From: Massospora cicadina
Taxonomy: Eukaryota > Entomophthoromycota > Entomophthoromycetes > Entomophthorales > Entomophthoraceae
Length of the DNA: 64,000 nucleotides
Assembly (NCBI GenBank): GCA_022478985.1
Contig: JAKSZP010009643.1
Coordinates: 1-64,000 of the forward strand
Direction of reading: 5' to 3'
Shown piece by piece: positions 32,040-42,349 of the stretch. A program made the position numbers and the translations under genes. How positions within the stretch are numbered: the first letter of the stretch is position 1; the number at the start of each line of letters is the position of its first letter. Under the pieces are notes generated by a model. It searched no databases and was not told where the DNA came from. It saw nothing but the letters and a program-made list of their open reading frames with translations.

Positions 32040-33020
32040 ATTTTTCAGATTTTAAATTTTTAGTTGGTTAAGTCTATCCAGAAACAAAAAATTATGAACA
32101 AAAATTTAAAGTGGAAAGACAACATTTGCTACTGTAGTAAAGCAAATCTACCAAAACTTGAACATGCTACTTGTAAGTTTAGACAAGAACATACCCAGGC
32201 TGATTTCTCAGATTCTAATTCAAATGATTCTATAGAGATAGTTGTGTCCAACTTACCTAATGTATTTTTACCATAACCCTATTAGCTGCTACTATTAACC
32301 CCGCTGCGGTGGCTGCTGCTTCTGTTAGTTCTGGTCTCAAGATGCTCATATTAAGACTCTAGTAATACATCCCAAGTTAATCTGGTCAACCTGCCCAAAT
32401 TCAATAGGCATAGAAATATCCATACCTTCATATGCTTATATGAAATTATGTTGGAAACACCAATAACTAGACCAAACTGGCCATGCTGATGAATTTATTG
32501 GACCCTGATAGTCAGGAGCAATTATTGCTAAAATTAACTGAAGCTGGTATGTCTTATCTTAACGCTATAAATGTTATTATTTATAAGTTTGGTGGGGCAG
32601 AACTGATGATAGGATGTAAAACCACTTTTCTGGCTATTAACTTCCAACCCAGCAAAGAGGTTTTGTCATTTTCTGGTCATTTTTATTATGAAGCTTAAGC
32701 ATTGTATGGGGACAAGGTTCTGAGCCATTATGATGCTTAAATCACTTTCTGCCATGCCTGTGAGCTTCATAAGGAATTGTATCAGGCCATGTTACCCAAG
32801 CTGAACTCTGATATTAACATCGATGAGATGTTAAATTACCTCTGTCACTGCACCCTTACTTTTAGCACCCCTCATACCAAACCTTCTAAGTATGAACTTG
32901 AGATTCATCATATGACCTTGAATACAGATAAAAAGCTGCAAAAAGCTCTGGAAGAGTAGAAAATGGGATATTCTACTTTTGCTGAATGTTTTAAAATCCT
33001 AAATGATAGTATTAGTTAAA
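32040..33020 (+). pseudogene. Gag of element K, broken
   Basis: 32483-32698 reads MLMNLLDPDSQEQLLLKLTE and SYLNAINVIIYKFGG; 32777-32959 continues in frame. The region aligns with the D gag block (20354-20863) residue pattern for residue pattern, including the LD-D start, the A--II-KFG segment and the later FxxxFYxxA stretch. In-frame stops at 32698 and 32959. The frame at 32064-32276 upstream may be its N-terminal part. Confidence 0.7.
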
Positions 33021-33179
33021 CAGAACGCTGCAGCATAGGCGTACTATCCAAAAAGATTATAGCAAATGAGTTTTTTATGCCTCTGAGGCCTCAATAAAAC
33101 AGTAATTTGTTTGCTTATTTGGACTAACTTGATACTTTTGACATTCACATGCTCACCAGCTCAGAGAATCACTCTGAGT

Positions 33180-33320
33180 GTACTTAAATTAATATCAGCA
33201 TGTATAACATACAAGTTCAGCAATTGTGGACAGCTGGGCACCCATCAACATAATTTCCTCTACACTATTGAAGAATCTTAAGACTGTACCCACTATTACC
33301 CGTTGCAAAAATATGGCATT
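33180..33320 (+). pseudogene. Protease remnant of element K
   Basis: After one frame change the sequence reads VDSWAPINIISSTLLKNLK, the DSGAPIN-type active site of D with Gly replaced by Trp. Confidence 0.65.
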
Positions 33321-33779
33321 GTGGAACCTACCACCATTACCTCACTAAGAGCATATAGCTCCTTGCCACTGGGGGTTAGCACCAAATTATTGTTCTTTTC
33401 AGCCATCATTTTATCTCATGAAAATTTTAAGCTACTTATAGGTACCTCTTAATGAGAAAATGTGGACTTAAAGCCAACTTTGAGACTGATACTTTGGACT
33501 TAGGATGACAACTTGTTTCAGTATACTAAACTAAGAAATTCTTAGATAATGAATGAGTCATGGTAGACACAGTTACTGAGCGTTCTGCTGACACAACTGA
33601 TGTTGTTTTGAAAACAGTGGATAAGGTTATGACAGGCAGCCCATAAAATTGAGTTAACTCAACTGATTTTTTGTGGGCTTTTACTGCACATTAAGTAACA
33701 ATGTGTATACTGTGCCCTGATGGCTTCTGAAAGCTGAATGAAGTTTAATCCCCCTCTCCGCTTGATACCACATCTCAAC

Positions 33780-34200
33780 CTCCCTTAATGGTAAAAGTTG
33801 AGTCTAATGAGGGATTCATTCACATTTATCATGTAAAATCTGAAAACATACTTTAAATCTACCTTAGCTTATTTTAAAGTCCAACGGGATTCACCTTCAC
33901 GCTAGACAAAATTGTACTATTGAACTGGGTTGCCAAGCCCTAATTGGAAAATATTTCCCTAAAAATTCCTGATAATTTTCATGGTGAAATCCTTTTACCA
34001 ATTATTCAACATAAACATATCATTTTCCCTCCCTGGTGCTATTTATACTTAACAAGGAGAAATTAAGGCGTTTCAAAAACACCTACTCTTACCTAGTGCA
34101 TATCAAAAAGTATCAAATAATTGCTTATATTTATGTGTTGCCTGTGCTAATGGCCACATTGTCTAAGCTATTATCTGAACCCCACCCCTTTGGTGCTTAA
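33780..34200 (+). pseudogene. Possible N-terminal RT remnant of element K
   Basis: Broken frames with PPWCYLYLTR and EIKAFQKHLLLPSAYQK resemble the approach to RT (a P-x-Y-xL...E-xAL stretch). The palm is absent and the 3' LTR follows at once. Confidence 0.35.
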
Positions 34201-34223
34201 ATGTTTGGTCAAGTAAGTCAAAA

Positions 34224-34675
34224 TGTTGCAATTTGGCCTGACCAACCATTCAATTTTATATCATTCTATTATATTACTTAACAATTTACTTTTACATGAT
34301 AGGATTTGATTTTTTACACCTTGACACTGATGTCAATCTGACAAATTAAGTTATGGCAGATTGCCTTGATTCCAACTTTAATCTGCCAAAGTAAGTTACA
34401 GTAGATTAACTTGCCCCAGGCCCACGTTTTATGTGTAGCTAATAACCAATAAGATTAATTTACTATCATATTGCTCTAAGTCATGACAAGGATACCCACT
34501 GAGATTCAAATTCTTTTCACCCTGATGACAATATCCCCCAAATCACTTAATATCAATTTACAAGGCTTTTCAGCATTTTTAAACTCAAATTTCATTCATA
34601 TTATTATATTCTTTCCTTGCCTTCAAGCTAGCAGAAAAACAATTGCTGAAGGCTTTATATATTTCCCACAATTAT
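34224..34675 (+). repeat. 3' LTR of element K, first part
   Basis: Begins TGTTGCAATTTGGCCTGACC and aligns with the 5' LTR until about 34670, where homology ends inside the LTR. Confidence 0.8.
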
Positions 34676-35143
34676 AGGTTTCAGCTTTTCAGTAAGTAAA
34701 AAATGATCCAATTATATGGATATTCAGAGATTTTTGAGCTGTACAACTTGTTTTGGAATATAATTAATTTAGAGATTCTACCTTCCTTTGGGATGGCACT
34801 TGGTGGCAGAACAGCTTCTGAGATGCAATGGCTAGGAACCTTTGCTTGATTAGGGGTCTGCTTATATGGCAACTATCCTGGGTCATGTCCGCTAATTGCT
34901 ATTATCTGGACTATGCAAAGGAATGTAAATTGTATAATATAAAATTATAGATTAAGTTTTGTAATATCTTTATTAAGTAAAAAGATGTACCATCAAAATA
35001 CCAGAAGAAAATCTGGAATATGATGAGTGATAGGCAAATTCCACTTGTGAGGATGGAAGGAGATTTAGGAATGCATGAGGTGATAGCATAGTCCAGCTTC
35101 AGAGTTGGAGTAGATCCAGGATTTATTATTGAAGGCTTGACTG
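34676..35143. other. Left arm of unknown insertion in K
   Basis: Sequence between the broken LTR of K and element C. A 63-codon minus frame (34681-34872) is without recognised motif. Together with 42350-42889 it forms about 1 kb of unidentified DNA that carried or received C. Confidence 0.4.
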
Positions 35144-36508
35144 TGTAAGTCCTGAGGAACATCCCTTGGCTCTTGATTGGGCCATCTTCCATTTCCAAAT
35201 AAAAAGACACTGAAGAGGATGGCAGTACCCCTCATTACTCAGGGCGATCTCACTCTTTAGTAGATGAGTGATGGGTAACAGCTCTCCCACTTTGGATCCA
35301 ACCCCTGGTACCCACACTCACCTCAGCAGAACTGTTGCAGGGAATTAGTGAAATCTGCGCCAAGATTGCCAAATTAAAATCAGTCAGATCTAATTTGAGG
35401 GCAATCTAGCTGATAGCTGAATCTCAAATGGCTGGAAAGGCATGAAGACTGAGGTATTGGCCAGATCACCCAACGGCTCCAATTCAATCAATAAGCTGAT
35501 AGAACTAACATTGGGCGCCATTGACAAGGGTTTGAAGCCCTCTGTTGGCAATTTGGGTGTTGCAGCCAATGTGCTGTCATTGACTGAACGGACAGTTCAG
35601 CGACCAAATGTGGGTGGGTTAGGCGTCCCAAACCTGTTCCCAACCAAATGGACCTGTCCCTATGTGGGGTAGCCTTGGGGGATTCCCATTGCTCGTTGGG
35701 CCAAATGCCATCGTGCCAACCATCAGAAATGTAGCCAAGCCCCAGTTCAGACGTTTGAGGTCAAACTGACAGAGACTCAGCCCACTGCCAAATTTTGTAA
35801 TGTCAATTCTCAAGGAATAAACCCGCTCATTCCAGAACAATTCACTGGTTAGATCAAAATTGTGGGACCCAAATCCATCTTGTCACTTTCCCAAAAGACC
35901 ATTATTTAATCAGTTGCATAGCACTGAGAAAATTGTTGGACAATTTTCTTACTTTTCCTAAAAATAAAAATTTACCAAAAAACTAAAATTTTATTTTTCT
36001 TTCAACTGCATCCCTGATGACATTTCCCTGGTGGCCCATCGGTCTGTACACTGGATGGGCTCTACCAGTACTCTTGGTCACTATGGGCCCCTCCATCATC
36101 AATTGGGTTCAGCGAGTCCAATATTTTTAGCTTTACAACCCCATGATCACTAACTTCCAGCAGCAATACATGGGAATCTTGTGCCCGTATGTCAACCAAT
36201 TGCAAGAGAGAATCTGTCTCCTTGCCACCCTGGTAGAGAAGGCACCATATGCCAAGAATCTTATTGAGACTATCTCAGTGATTCCACCCCCTGCAGCAAG
36301 ACCCCCTGGGTCAGGAGTGGGTTCAGTGTGGTTTGTCATCAGGATCATTCTCACCATGTTGCTGCACCAACACTTCGTCATTTTCCACTGCCCAGTCCAT
36401 ACCAAGTTGTTCAGTTGGCAATGCCTCTGGCATTCTGGCTTGCTTTTTGGGTGCTTACACATCCTGACTGGCAGGCCGGTCTAAACTTATTCTGCCATTT
36501 CCATGACA
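35144..36508 (+). repeat. 5' LTR of element C
   Basis: 1365 bp; ends located by the TSD and by loss of similarity to the 3' copy exactly after CCATGACA. Carries a stop-broken copy of the 41287-41829 frame (35442-35672). Confidence 0.92.
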
Positions 36509-37064
36509 TAATTGACCAACCCTTATTTCCAGCCACTTCCACCCTGGTTTTTGAACTGGGCGCCGCAGTGGTTACTCTCTACCAAATGAATGTGCAATCG
36601 TTCTTTGCTGTTTGTTATTCATTTGGTCACTTACTGACTTTGGGAGAAGTATCCGCTCTACCTTGGGAAACCTTCTTTAAGCCCAAGCTGTGCGGATTGC
36701 GTCTCCTCCTACTTCCTCCAGCCCAGAGGGAAGATTGAATGTCCTCTCCCAGGAGATCGCCAATCAGTTTCTTGATGCACTTGCCAAAGTGCAAATGCAT
36801 ACAGCGATTGCACTCAACAATGCTTCTGCGTTATCACATGCCCAACAAGGGCTCACGTTGTTAGACGCTGTGGATGGGGATACCCGCTGTTGGGTGAGAG
36901 GTCTTTTACGTTCTTCCTCACAAGCAGGAGACTCCACCCCACTGATGGCTGTAGTGTCAGCCGCCCTGAAACCCCCTGAGTCCCAATCAGACCACTTATT
37001 CAGACTGATCTATGCCATGGCTGAAGCCTCTAGTTTGGTTTCTTTGATTTCTACCTTTTTGTGA
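36143..37064 (+). pseudogene. Gag-like gene of C starting inside the LTR
   Basis: 36143-36462 (MITNFQQQYMGILCPYVNQL, then APYAKNLIETISVIPP), then by frame change 36328-36738 (MPLAFWLAFWVLTHPDWQAG), which crosses the LTR edge at 36508 without a stop (FHDIIDQPLFPATS). By another change it reaches 36690-37064 (SQEIANQFLDALAKVQMHTA). The LTR-encoded AFW-xx-WVL-HPDW segment is conserved in solo LTR E (about 56220). No zinc knuckle or known gag domain; called gag from its place before protease. Confidence 0.6.
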
Positions 37065-37095
37065 ACTAGCCCCCGCGTCAGGTCTATCTATCAAT

Positions 37096-37497
37096 ATGCT
37101 TCAGGCAGTCTTTAGATTGGGCTTGGATTCAGGTTCCGCTCATCATGTGGCCTGGTCTATCAACCAGGGATCAGTAGATCAAATATGTGCCACCGCAACT
37201 ACTATCAATGCTTTACCCCGCCATGTTTCCCATTATCAAAAGGGGAATTTTATGATAGGATTACCCATCAAAGATGCAGATGACATGCCTGTCTCCAAAT
37301 TAGCGGTAGACTTGGGTACCAACCCTGATATAACTCCTGAGTCCGAGTTGGTGTTTGCAGAGTCAACTATTAATGACTCTGTTCAAGCCCAGATGGAGGA
37401 AATCGTTTTTCCCACCCTCGTACTTCCAATTTTTGCTCCAGAAAAGGACCCTGACCCTACCCCCAATATAACCATTATTTCTTCAGTCGCCAATTAG
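37096..37497 (+). CDS. Gag C-terminal / pre-protease frame of C
   Basis: 133 codons, open to TAG at 37495 immediately before the protease. Reads MLQAVFRLGLDSGSAHHVAW and ends in an acidic, Pro-rich stretch (EKDPDPTPN). Position suggests the C-terminal part of gag or a spacer peptide. Function unknown. Confidence 0.45.
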   Translation: MLQAVFRLGLDSGSAHHVAWSINQGSVDQICATATTINALPRHVSHYQKGNFMIGLPIKDADDMPVSKLAVDLGTNPDITPESELVFAESTINDSVQAQMEEIVFPTLVLPIFAPEKDPDPTPNITIISSVAN

Positions 37498-38065
37498 TTA
37501 ATCAAATCTTCCAATAAACAGAATTTTGCTTATTTCCTTGTACCTATAAAGATCAGTATCAGTCCGCATCATGTCTCCTTCAAAGCTCTGGTGGATACTG
37601 GAGCAGCGGGGAACTTCATGAGTGTTGAGTTGGCACAACAACTAAAGCTGGAAATGGATGTGGGTTCCTCAGTAATGGTGGCCTCATCTGCTTATCAATC
37701 CTTGTATGTTGTTCGCCGACTGGTACCCTTTTCAATCCCTTTAGTTTAACTTCTGTGATCGTTCTTTGGCTATGCCAAACTTGGTGTTTCCAGTGATCTT
37801 AGGTGTGGGGTGGTGGCGCCAACAACATGTGAAAATTCATTTAGAGTCTAATATGTTGTCATTCACCAATGATGATTCAGAGGGAGAATTCCCTTTGATC
37901 AACACCCTCAAGAAGATACAAGGAACCAGCTTTATTACTACCATGGTTACTTCTGCGGGCGTTCTGGCCAATTTTCCCAAAAGCTTAATGCGATATTGGA
38001 GAATCTTCAACATGGAAAAGGCGGAGCACCTGCCTAAACACTCTAGGTACAATTGTGGGTTTTGA
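37498..38065 (+). pseudogene. Protease of element C, broken
   Basis: ALVDTGAAGNFMSVELAQQL gives the intact DTG active site (about 37588). After a frame change, FPVILGVGWWRQQHVKIHLE (about 37786) gives the C-terminal ILG motif. Two halves, one frameshift. Confidence 0.82.
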
Positions 38066-38071
38066 ACAACC

Positions 38072-38760
38072 GTGGAGTTTGTGAAAATCAACTGTCCGTT
38101 GTATCCCCATACAGCGGAGGAAGAAGTTGCACTTAATACCTGGTTGGATGATATGTTGAGAAAAGGTTGGATGTTCAAGGAGACTTCACCTGTCGCCTCC
38201 CCCATCATTTTTGCTAAAAAATTGGATGGTTCTCTCCGTCCTTGTGTGGATTATGGTCATTTGAACAAAATATCAGTTACTGATCCCTACCCATTGCCCC
38301 TGGAGCAGACAATCATCCAGGCGATTGCCAAATCCTGTGTGTTCTCAAAACTGGATCTGGTGAATGCTTTCAACCAAATTCAGGTAATGGAAGGGCAGGA
38401 ATGGTTAACCACAATCCAAACAAAGCGAGGCATTTTTCAAATTTTGCGTAATGCCCTTTGGGATGAAAAATGCTCCCGCTACATTTTAATGGATGATTGA
38501 CAATGTACTGGGGGATCTCCAGTTTTCTTGCGCAATTGCATACATTGATGATATTCTGGTTCACTACCCAAATCCTGAGCAACATGCTATTGACCTAGAA
38601 GCAGTGGTGGTTGCCTTGCATAAAGCAGGGCTGTTCCTCAAAGCTTCCAACTGCGAGTTTTATAAGGAGTAGGTTACTTTCATCGGAAACCTGGTTCTTA
38701 AAGAAGGTGTCACTATCCCTCCCAACAAGTTAGATGTGATCTGAGAATGGCCAACTCCAA
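38072..38760 (+). pseudogene. Reverse transcriptase of element C, broken
   Basis: 38072-38500 contains KLDGSLRPCVDYGHLNKISV and FSKLDLVNAFNQIQV. After a frame change, the box AIAYIDDILVHY (about 38535, YIDD intact), KAGLFLKASNCEFYKE, then a stop at 38671. Fingers and palm of a Ty3 RT. Confidence 0.9.
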
Positions 38761-38893
38761 CTACGCAGAAACAACTTTGGAGTTTCTTGGGTACTATCAT
38801 CTTTCTTAAAGAACTTTCCCCAGCACTTTTCCAGTTGGCTGCACCGCTCCACCCCCTTACTGGGAAGAATGTACCATTTTGTTAGATACCTGA

Positions 38894-39280
38894 ATGCCAG
38901 CAGGCGTTCAAATCGATCAAGGAGGTGTTTGTGTCTCCTCCCATCTTAAAAATGCCAATCCTACCAAACTGTGTATTGTCACATGCAATGCCTCATTGGT
39001 AGCAGTGGGTGTGGTGTTGCTTCAGGAGCATGATGGTCTAGAACATCCAGTCACTTTTTTCTCCCTGAAAGTTCACAGCCGCAGAGCAGTCTTGGGCCAT
39101 TTATGACAAGGAACTGGCTGCTGTTGCATGGGCATTAACTCATTGGCGGTATCTATTGCAGGGTGCCTGCCATGAGCTAACAGTTTACACGGATCACCAG
39201 GCCCTTTTGTATTTCCGCAAACCCCAAAAATTGGCGCACTGGCAGGCCCAAACCTATCAGGACCTGTGAAGTTTTAATTT
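38894..39280 (+). pseudogene. RNase H of element C, broken
   Basis: 38894-39106 has CIVTCNASLVAVGVVLLQEH (catalytic DAS changed to NAS) and EHPVTFFSLKV. Shifted frames continue with YDKELAAVAWALTHWRYLLQ and LTVYTDHQALLYF. Confidence 0.85.
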
Positions 39281-39368
39281 TAAATCTGAATTCATATAAG
39301 GTGCGCTCAACGTACTTCCCAATTTCCTAAGCCATAGTCCCACTCACTGTCCCTCAGAACCTGAGGAA

Positions 39369-40350
39369 GTGGATCTCATTACCATGATTCCTGCCACTCA
39401 GATTCTGTCAATTGTTCTCCCCATTGTTTCCTCCATCACGTTGGCTCCTGATGCCCCATTATTGGCTCAGGTGTTAGCTGGTCAAATGGCCTGCCCTGAG
39501 GGCGTGGAGTTGGTTGAGCAGTTGGTTCACTCGAGTCACAAACACTCCCTATACTCCTTAGAAGAGGGACTCATCTACTTCCATTCTCACGTTTGGGTTC
39601 CCCCTCCTTCTGATCAGAGGTATTCTGCGCACATCATGATCCTCTCACGGTTAGACATCCCAGTAACAAGAAATGCATCAATCTAATCAAGTGAACCTTT
39701 AATTGGGCGGAACTGACCAAAGAGGTTTCAGCTTAGATCGCTGATTATGTTACTTGCACTAGGGCTAAGTCAGATCACTCCAGAAAAAATGGCCTCCTGC
39801 ACCACTAACAGCAGGCGGAAGGTCCATGGACTTTGGTGTCCATAGACTTTATTGTTGACCTCCCCTGTTCTAATGGGTTCACAGCAGTTATGGTTGTGGT
39901 GGATTGTTTCACAAAATTTTCCCTTTTTATCCCTTGTACTTCCACGATTACATTGGAAGAAACTGCCTGTCTTTTTGTACGCCATGTGTTTTCAATGTTC
40001 AGCCTTCCCCAGGAGATCATTAGTGACTGGGGTACACAGTTTACCGCGCAGTTTTGGAGTGAACTACTATTGATCCTGAAAATAACCCCCTGTCAATCCA
40101 CGGCATATCACCCCCAGTATGAAGGACAGACTGAGAGGGTTAATCAAGTCCTCAAACAGTACCTGCGTTGCTATGCTGCAGCAGCGCAGGATACTTGGGC
40201 CGGTGACTTGCCCCTCACTCAATTTGCTTACAATAATGGGACCCACACATCCACGGGGGTTTCCTCTTATGAAGCAACGTTGGGTTATAATCTTTTGTTT
40301 TTGGTCGGTCTGTGTTTGTAGCCTGAGGTTCAAGCTGCCGCGGATCATGC
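39369..40350 (+). pseudogene. Integrase of element C, broken
   Basis: 39369-39686 is the N-terminal linker ending in GLIYFHSHVWVPP. The HHCC domain (39640-39770) is broken. 39833-40321 is the core: D in VSIDFIVDLPCSNGF, D in IISDWGTQF, E in GQTERVNQVLKQ, all three catalytic residues in one frame of 162 codons. This is the longest clean catalytic stretch in the window. Confidence 0.9.
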
Positions 40351-40399
40351 TGAACATATCTGATTGACTCAAGCTTTAGTGTGGGAACACCTCACCAAA

Positions 40400-40756
40400 G
40401 CCATTGATGACTACAAGTAATTTATGGATCATAAGCGCCTTCCAGGTCATGAATTTATGGTGGGTTCCTATGTCATGCTTTATACCCATCATTTGCAAAT
40501 ATAAACCCCTTCCCATAAGTTCGCCAGTAAGTGCTCAGGTCCCCATTTAGTGGAGGAGGTATTGGGCAATGGGGCGTTCCAACCGAAGCTTCCTGTGCAC
40601 TGAAAGCAGCACCCTGTTTTCCATGTTTCCCAGCTGTCACCCTTCAAGGGTGCAATTCCCTCAGACCCAGAACTGATTGTTGTCAATGATGGGGAAGAAG
40701 TTGAGGTAGAGGCCATCCTGGCATCTCAGAAGTCGCAACGTTCATTCCAATATCTC
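40400..40756 (+). pseudogene. Integrase C-terminal module of C, broken
   Basis: Shifted frames with GSYVMLYTHHL, SGPHLVEEVLGNGAF and VFHVSQLSPFKGA give the VxLxxxxx / GPxxV / FHVSxLxPF signature of the Ty3 integrase tail. Confidence 0.75.
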
Positions 40757-41290
40757 ATGGCCTGGAAAGGGTATCCAGCCTACAAAAATAGTTGGGTCAA
40801 GGCGCGCAATTGTGAAAATTGCATGGACCTGGTCAAAGCTTTCCATATATCCCACCCTGATGCTCCCCGCCCTCCCCAGAAAATTGTGACGATTATGGCT
40901 ATCAAGTTACCCAAAGCACACAAGAATGTGGCTCTGGTGCAGTTTCCCAGTTGGGGGGTCCTTCCTTTGGAAAAAGAAAAGGGTAATGTAAGTCCTGGGG
41001 AACGTCCCTTGGCTCTTGATTGGGCTATCTTCCCATTCCCAAATAAAAAGACACCAAAGAGGATGGCAGTACCCCTCGTTACTAATGGCAATCTCGCTCA
41101 CATAGTAGACGAGCGATGGGTAACAGCTCTCCCACTTTGGATCCCACCCCCGGTACCCACACTCACCTTGGCAGAACTGTTGTGGGGAATTAATGAAATC
41201 TGTGCCAAGATTGCCAAATTGAAATCAGTCAGATCTAATTTTAGTGGCAATCTGGCCGATGGCCAGTCTCAAATGGCTGGAAAGGCATGA
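40757..41290 (+). CDS. Chromodomain plus C-terminal extension of C pol
   Basis: A 177-codon frame. Its first 40 residues are the chromodomain (MAWKGYPAYKNSWVKA, LVKAFHISHPDAPRPP); the cage residue usually E/W after NSW is altered. The frame then runs on without a stop for about 135 residues, crossing the LTR edge at 40987 and ending in U3 at 41290. The extension includes VSPGERPLALD and GNLAHIVDERWVTALP, shared with E, and in part with B. The purine tract AAAAAGAAAAGGG is inside the coding frame. ATG of the next frame overlaps the stop (ATGA). Confidence 0.75.
   Translation: MAWKGYPAYKNSWVKARNCENCMDLVKAFHISHPDAPRPPQKIVTIMAIKLPKAHKNVALVQFPSWGVLPLEKEKGNVSPGERPLALDWAIFPFPNKKTPKRMAVPLVTNGNLAHIVDERWVTALPLWIPPPVPTLTLAELLWGINEICAKIAKLKSVRSNFSGNLADGQSQMAGKA
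40960..40986 (+). promoter_or_regulatory. Polypurine tract of element C
   Basis: GGAAAAAGAAAAGGGTAA directly before the LTR start TGTAAGTCC. B has GGAGGAGAGGGTAA in the same place. It would prime plus-strand DNA and lies inside an open reading frame. Confidence 0.7.
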
Positions 41291-42349
41291 AGACTGTGAT
41301 ATTAGCTGGATCACCCAACGGCTCCAATTCAATCAATAATCTGATAGAACTAACATTGGGCGCCATCAATGAGGGTTCAAAGCCCTCTGTTGGAAATTTG
41401 GGTTTTGCAGCCAATGTGCTGTCATTGACCAAATGGACAGTTCAGCAACCAAATGTGGGTGGGTTAGGCGTCCCAAACCTGTTCCCAACCAAATGGACCT
41501 GTCCCTATGTGGGGTGGCCTTGGGGGATTCCCATTGCTCGTTGGGCCAAATGCCATCATGCCAACTGTCAGAAATGTAGCCAAGCCCCGGTTCAGACATT
41601 TGAAGTCAAACTGACAGAGACTCAGCCCACTGCCAAATTTTGTAATGTCAGTTCTCAAGGAATATACCCACCCATTCCAGAACAATCGCTGGTTAGGTCA
41701 AAATTGTGGGACCTGATCCCATCTTATCACTATCCCAATCAACCACTATTTAATCAGTTGCATAGCACTGAGATATTGTTGGTCAATTTTCTTACTTTTC
41801 CTTCAAATAAAAATTCACCAAAAAACTAAAATTTTATTTTTTTCCAACTGTATCCCTGATGACATTTCCCTGGTGGCCCATCGGTCTGTACACTGGATGG
41901 GCTCTACTAGTACTCTTGGTCACTATGGGCCCCTCCATCATCAATTGGGTTCAGCGAGTCCAATATTTTTAGCTTTACAACCCCATGATCACTAACTTCC
42001 AGCAGCAATACATGGGAATCTTGTGCCCATATGTCAACCAATTGCAAGAGAGAATCTGTCTCCTTGCCACCCTAGTAGAGAAGGCACCATATGCCGAGGA
42101 TCTTATTGAGACTATCTCAGTGATTCCACCCCTGCAGCAAGACCCCCTGGGTCAGGAGTGGGTTCAGTGTGGTTTGTCATCAGGATCATTCTCACCATGT
42201 TGCTGCACCAACACTTCGTCATTTTCCACTGCCCAGTCCATACCAAGTTGTTCAGTTGGCAATGCCTCTGGCATTATGGCTTGCTTTTTGGGTGCTTACA
42301 CATCCTGACTGGCAGGCCGGTCTAAACTTATTCTGCCATTTCCATGACA
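40987..42349 (+). repeat. 3' LTR of element C
   Basis: 1363 bp, TGTAAGTCCT...CCATGACA, followed by the TSD. Confidence 0.93.
41287..41829 (+). CDS. 180-codon ORF within the LTR of C
   Basis: Starts at an ATG overlapping the pol stop and stays open for 180 codons in the 3' LTR; the 5' LTR copy has a stop after 76 codons. A Cys/His cluster WAKCHHANCQKC follows WTCPYVGWPWGIP. It has no recognised domain and no clear counterpart in B or E. It may be a read-through or reinitiation product, or chance. Confidence 0.35.
   Translation: MKTVILAGSPNGSNSINNLIELTLGAINEGSKPSVGNLGFAANVLSLTKWTVQQPNVGGLGVPNLFPTKWTCPYVGWPWGIPIARWAKCHHANCQKCSQAPVQTFEVKLTETQPTAKFCNVSSQGIYPPIPEQSLVRSKLWDLIPSYHYPNQPLFNQLHSTEILLVNFLTFPSNKNSPKN

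Larger units (their letters stand above)
35144..42349 (+). mobile_element. Full-length chromodomain Ty3 element C
   Basis: 7206 bp with LTRs 35144-36508 and 40987-42349 and a perfect 5-bp TSD GACTG (35139-35143 and 42350-42354). Gag-like, protease, RT, RNase H, integrase and chromodomain follow in order on the plus strand. The LTRs (TGTAAGTCC...CCATGACA) are about 1.36 kb long. They contain the end of the pol frame at one side and the start of the gag-like frame at the other. By eye the LTRs differ at about 5% of positions where compared. Related to B and E. Confidence 0.93.

Noticed and set aside
35619..35840. Minus-strand ORFs in the C LTR (also 41366-41685) of 73-77 codons, present in both LTRs.
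   Set aside because: Shadow of the plus-strand 41287-41829 frame. Being open in both copies follows from the high LTR identity.
41859..41972. Hydrophobic stretch in the C LTR (MTFPWWPIGLYTGWALLVLL) with faint resemblance to the membrane anchor of a retroviral envelope protein.
   Set aside because: About 38 codons, cut off by a stop, placed before gag instead of after pol, with no surface-unit ORF, signal peptide or cleavage site. The resemblance is short enough to be chance in a Leu/Val-rich frame.
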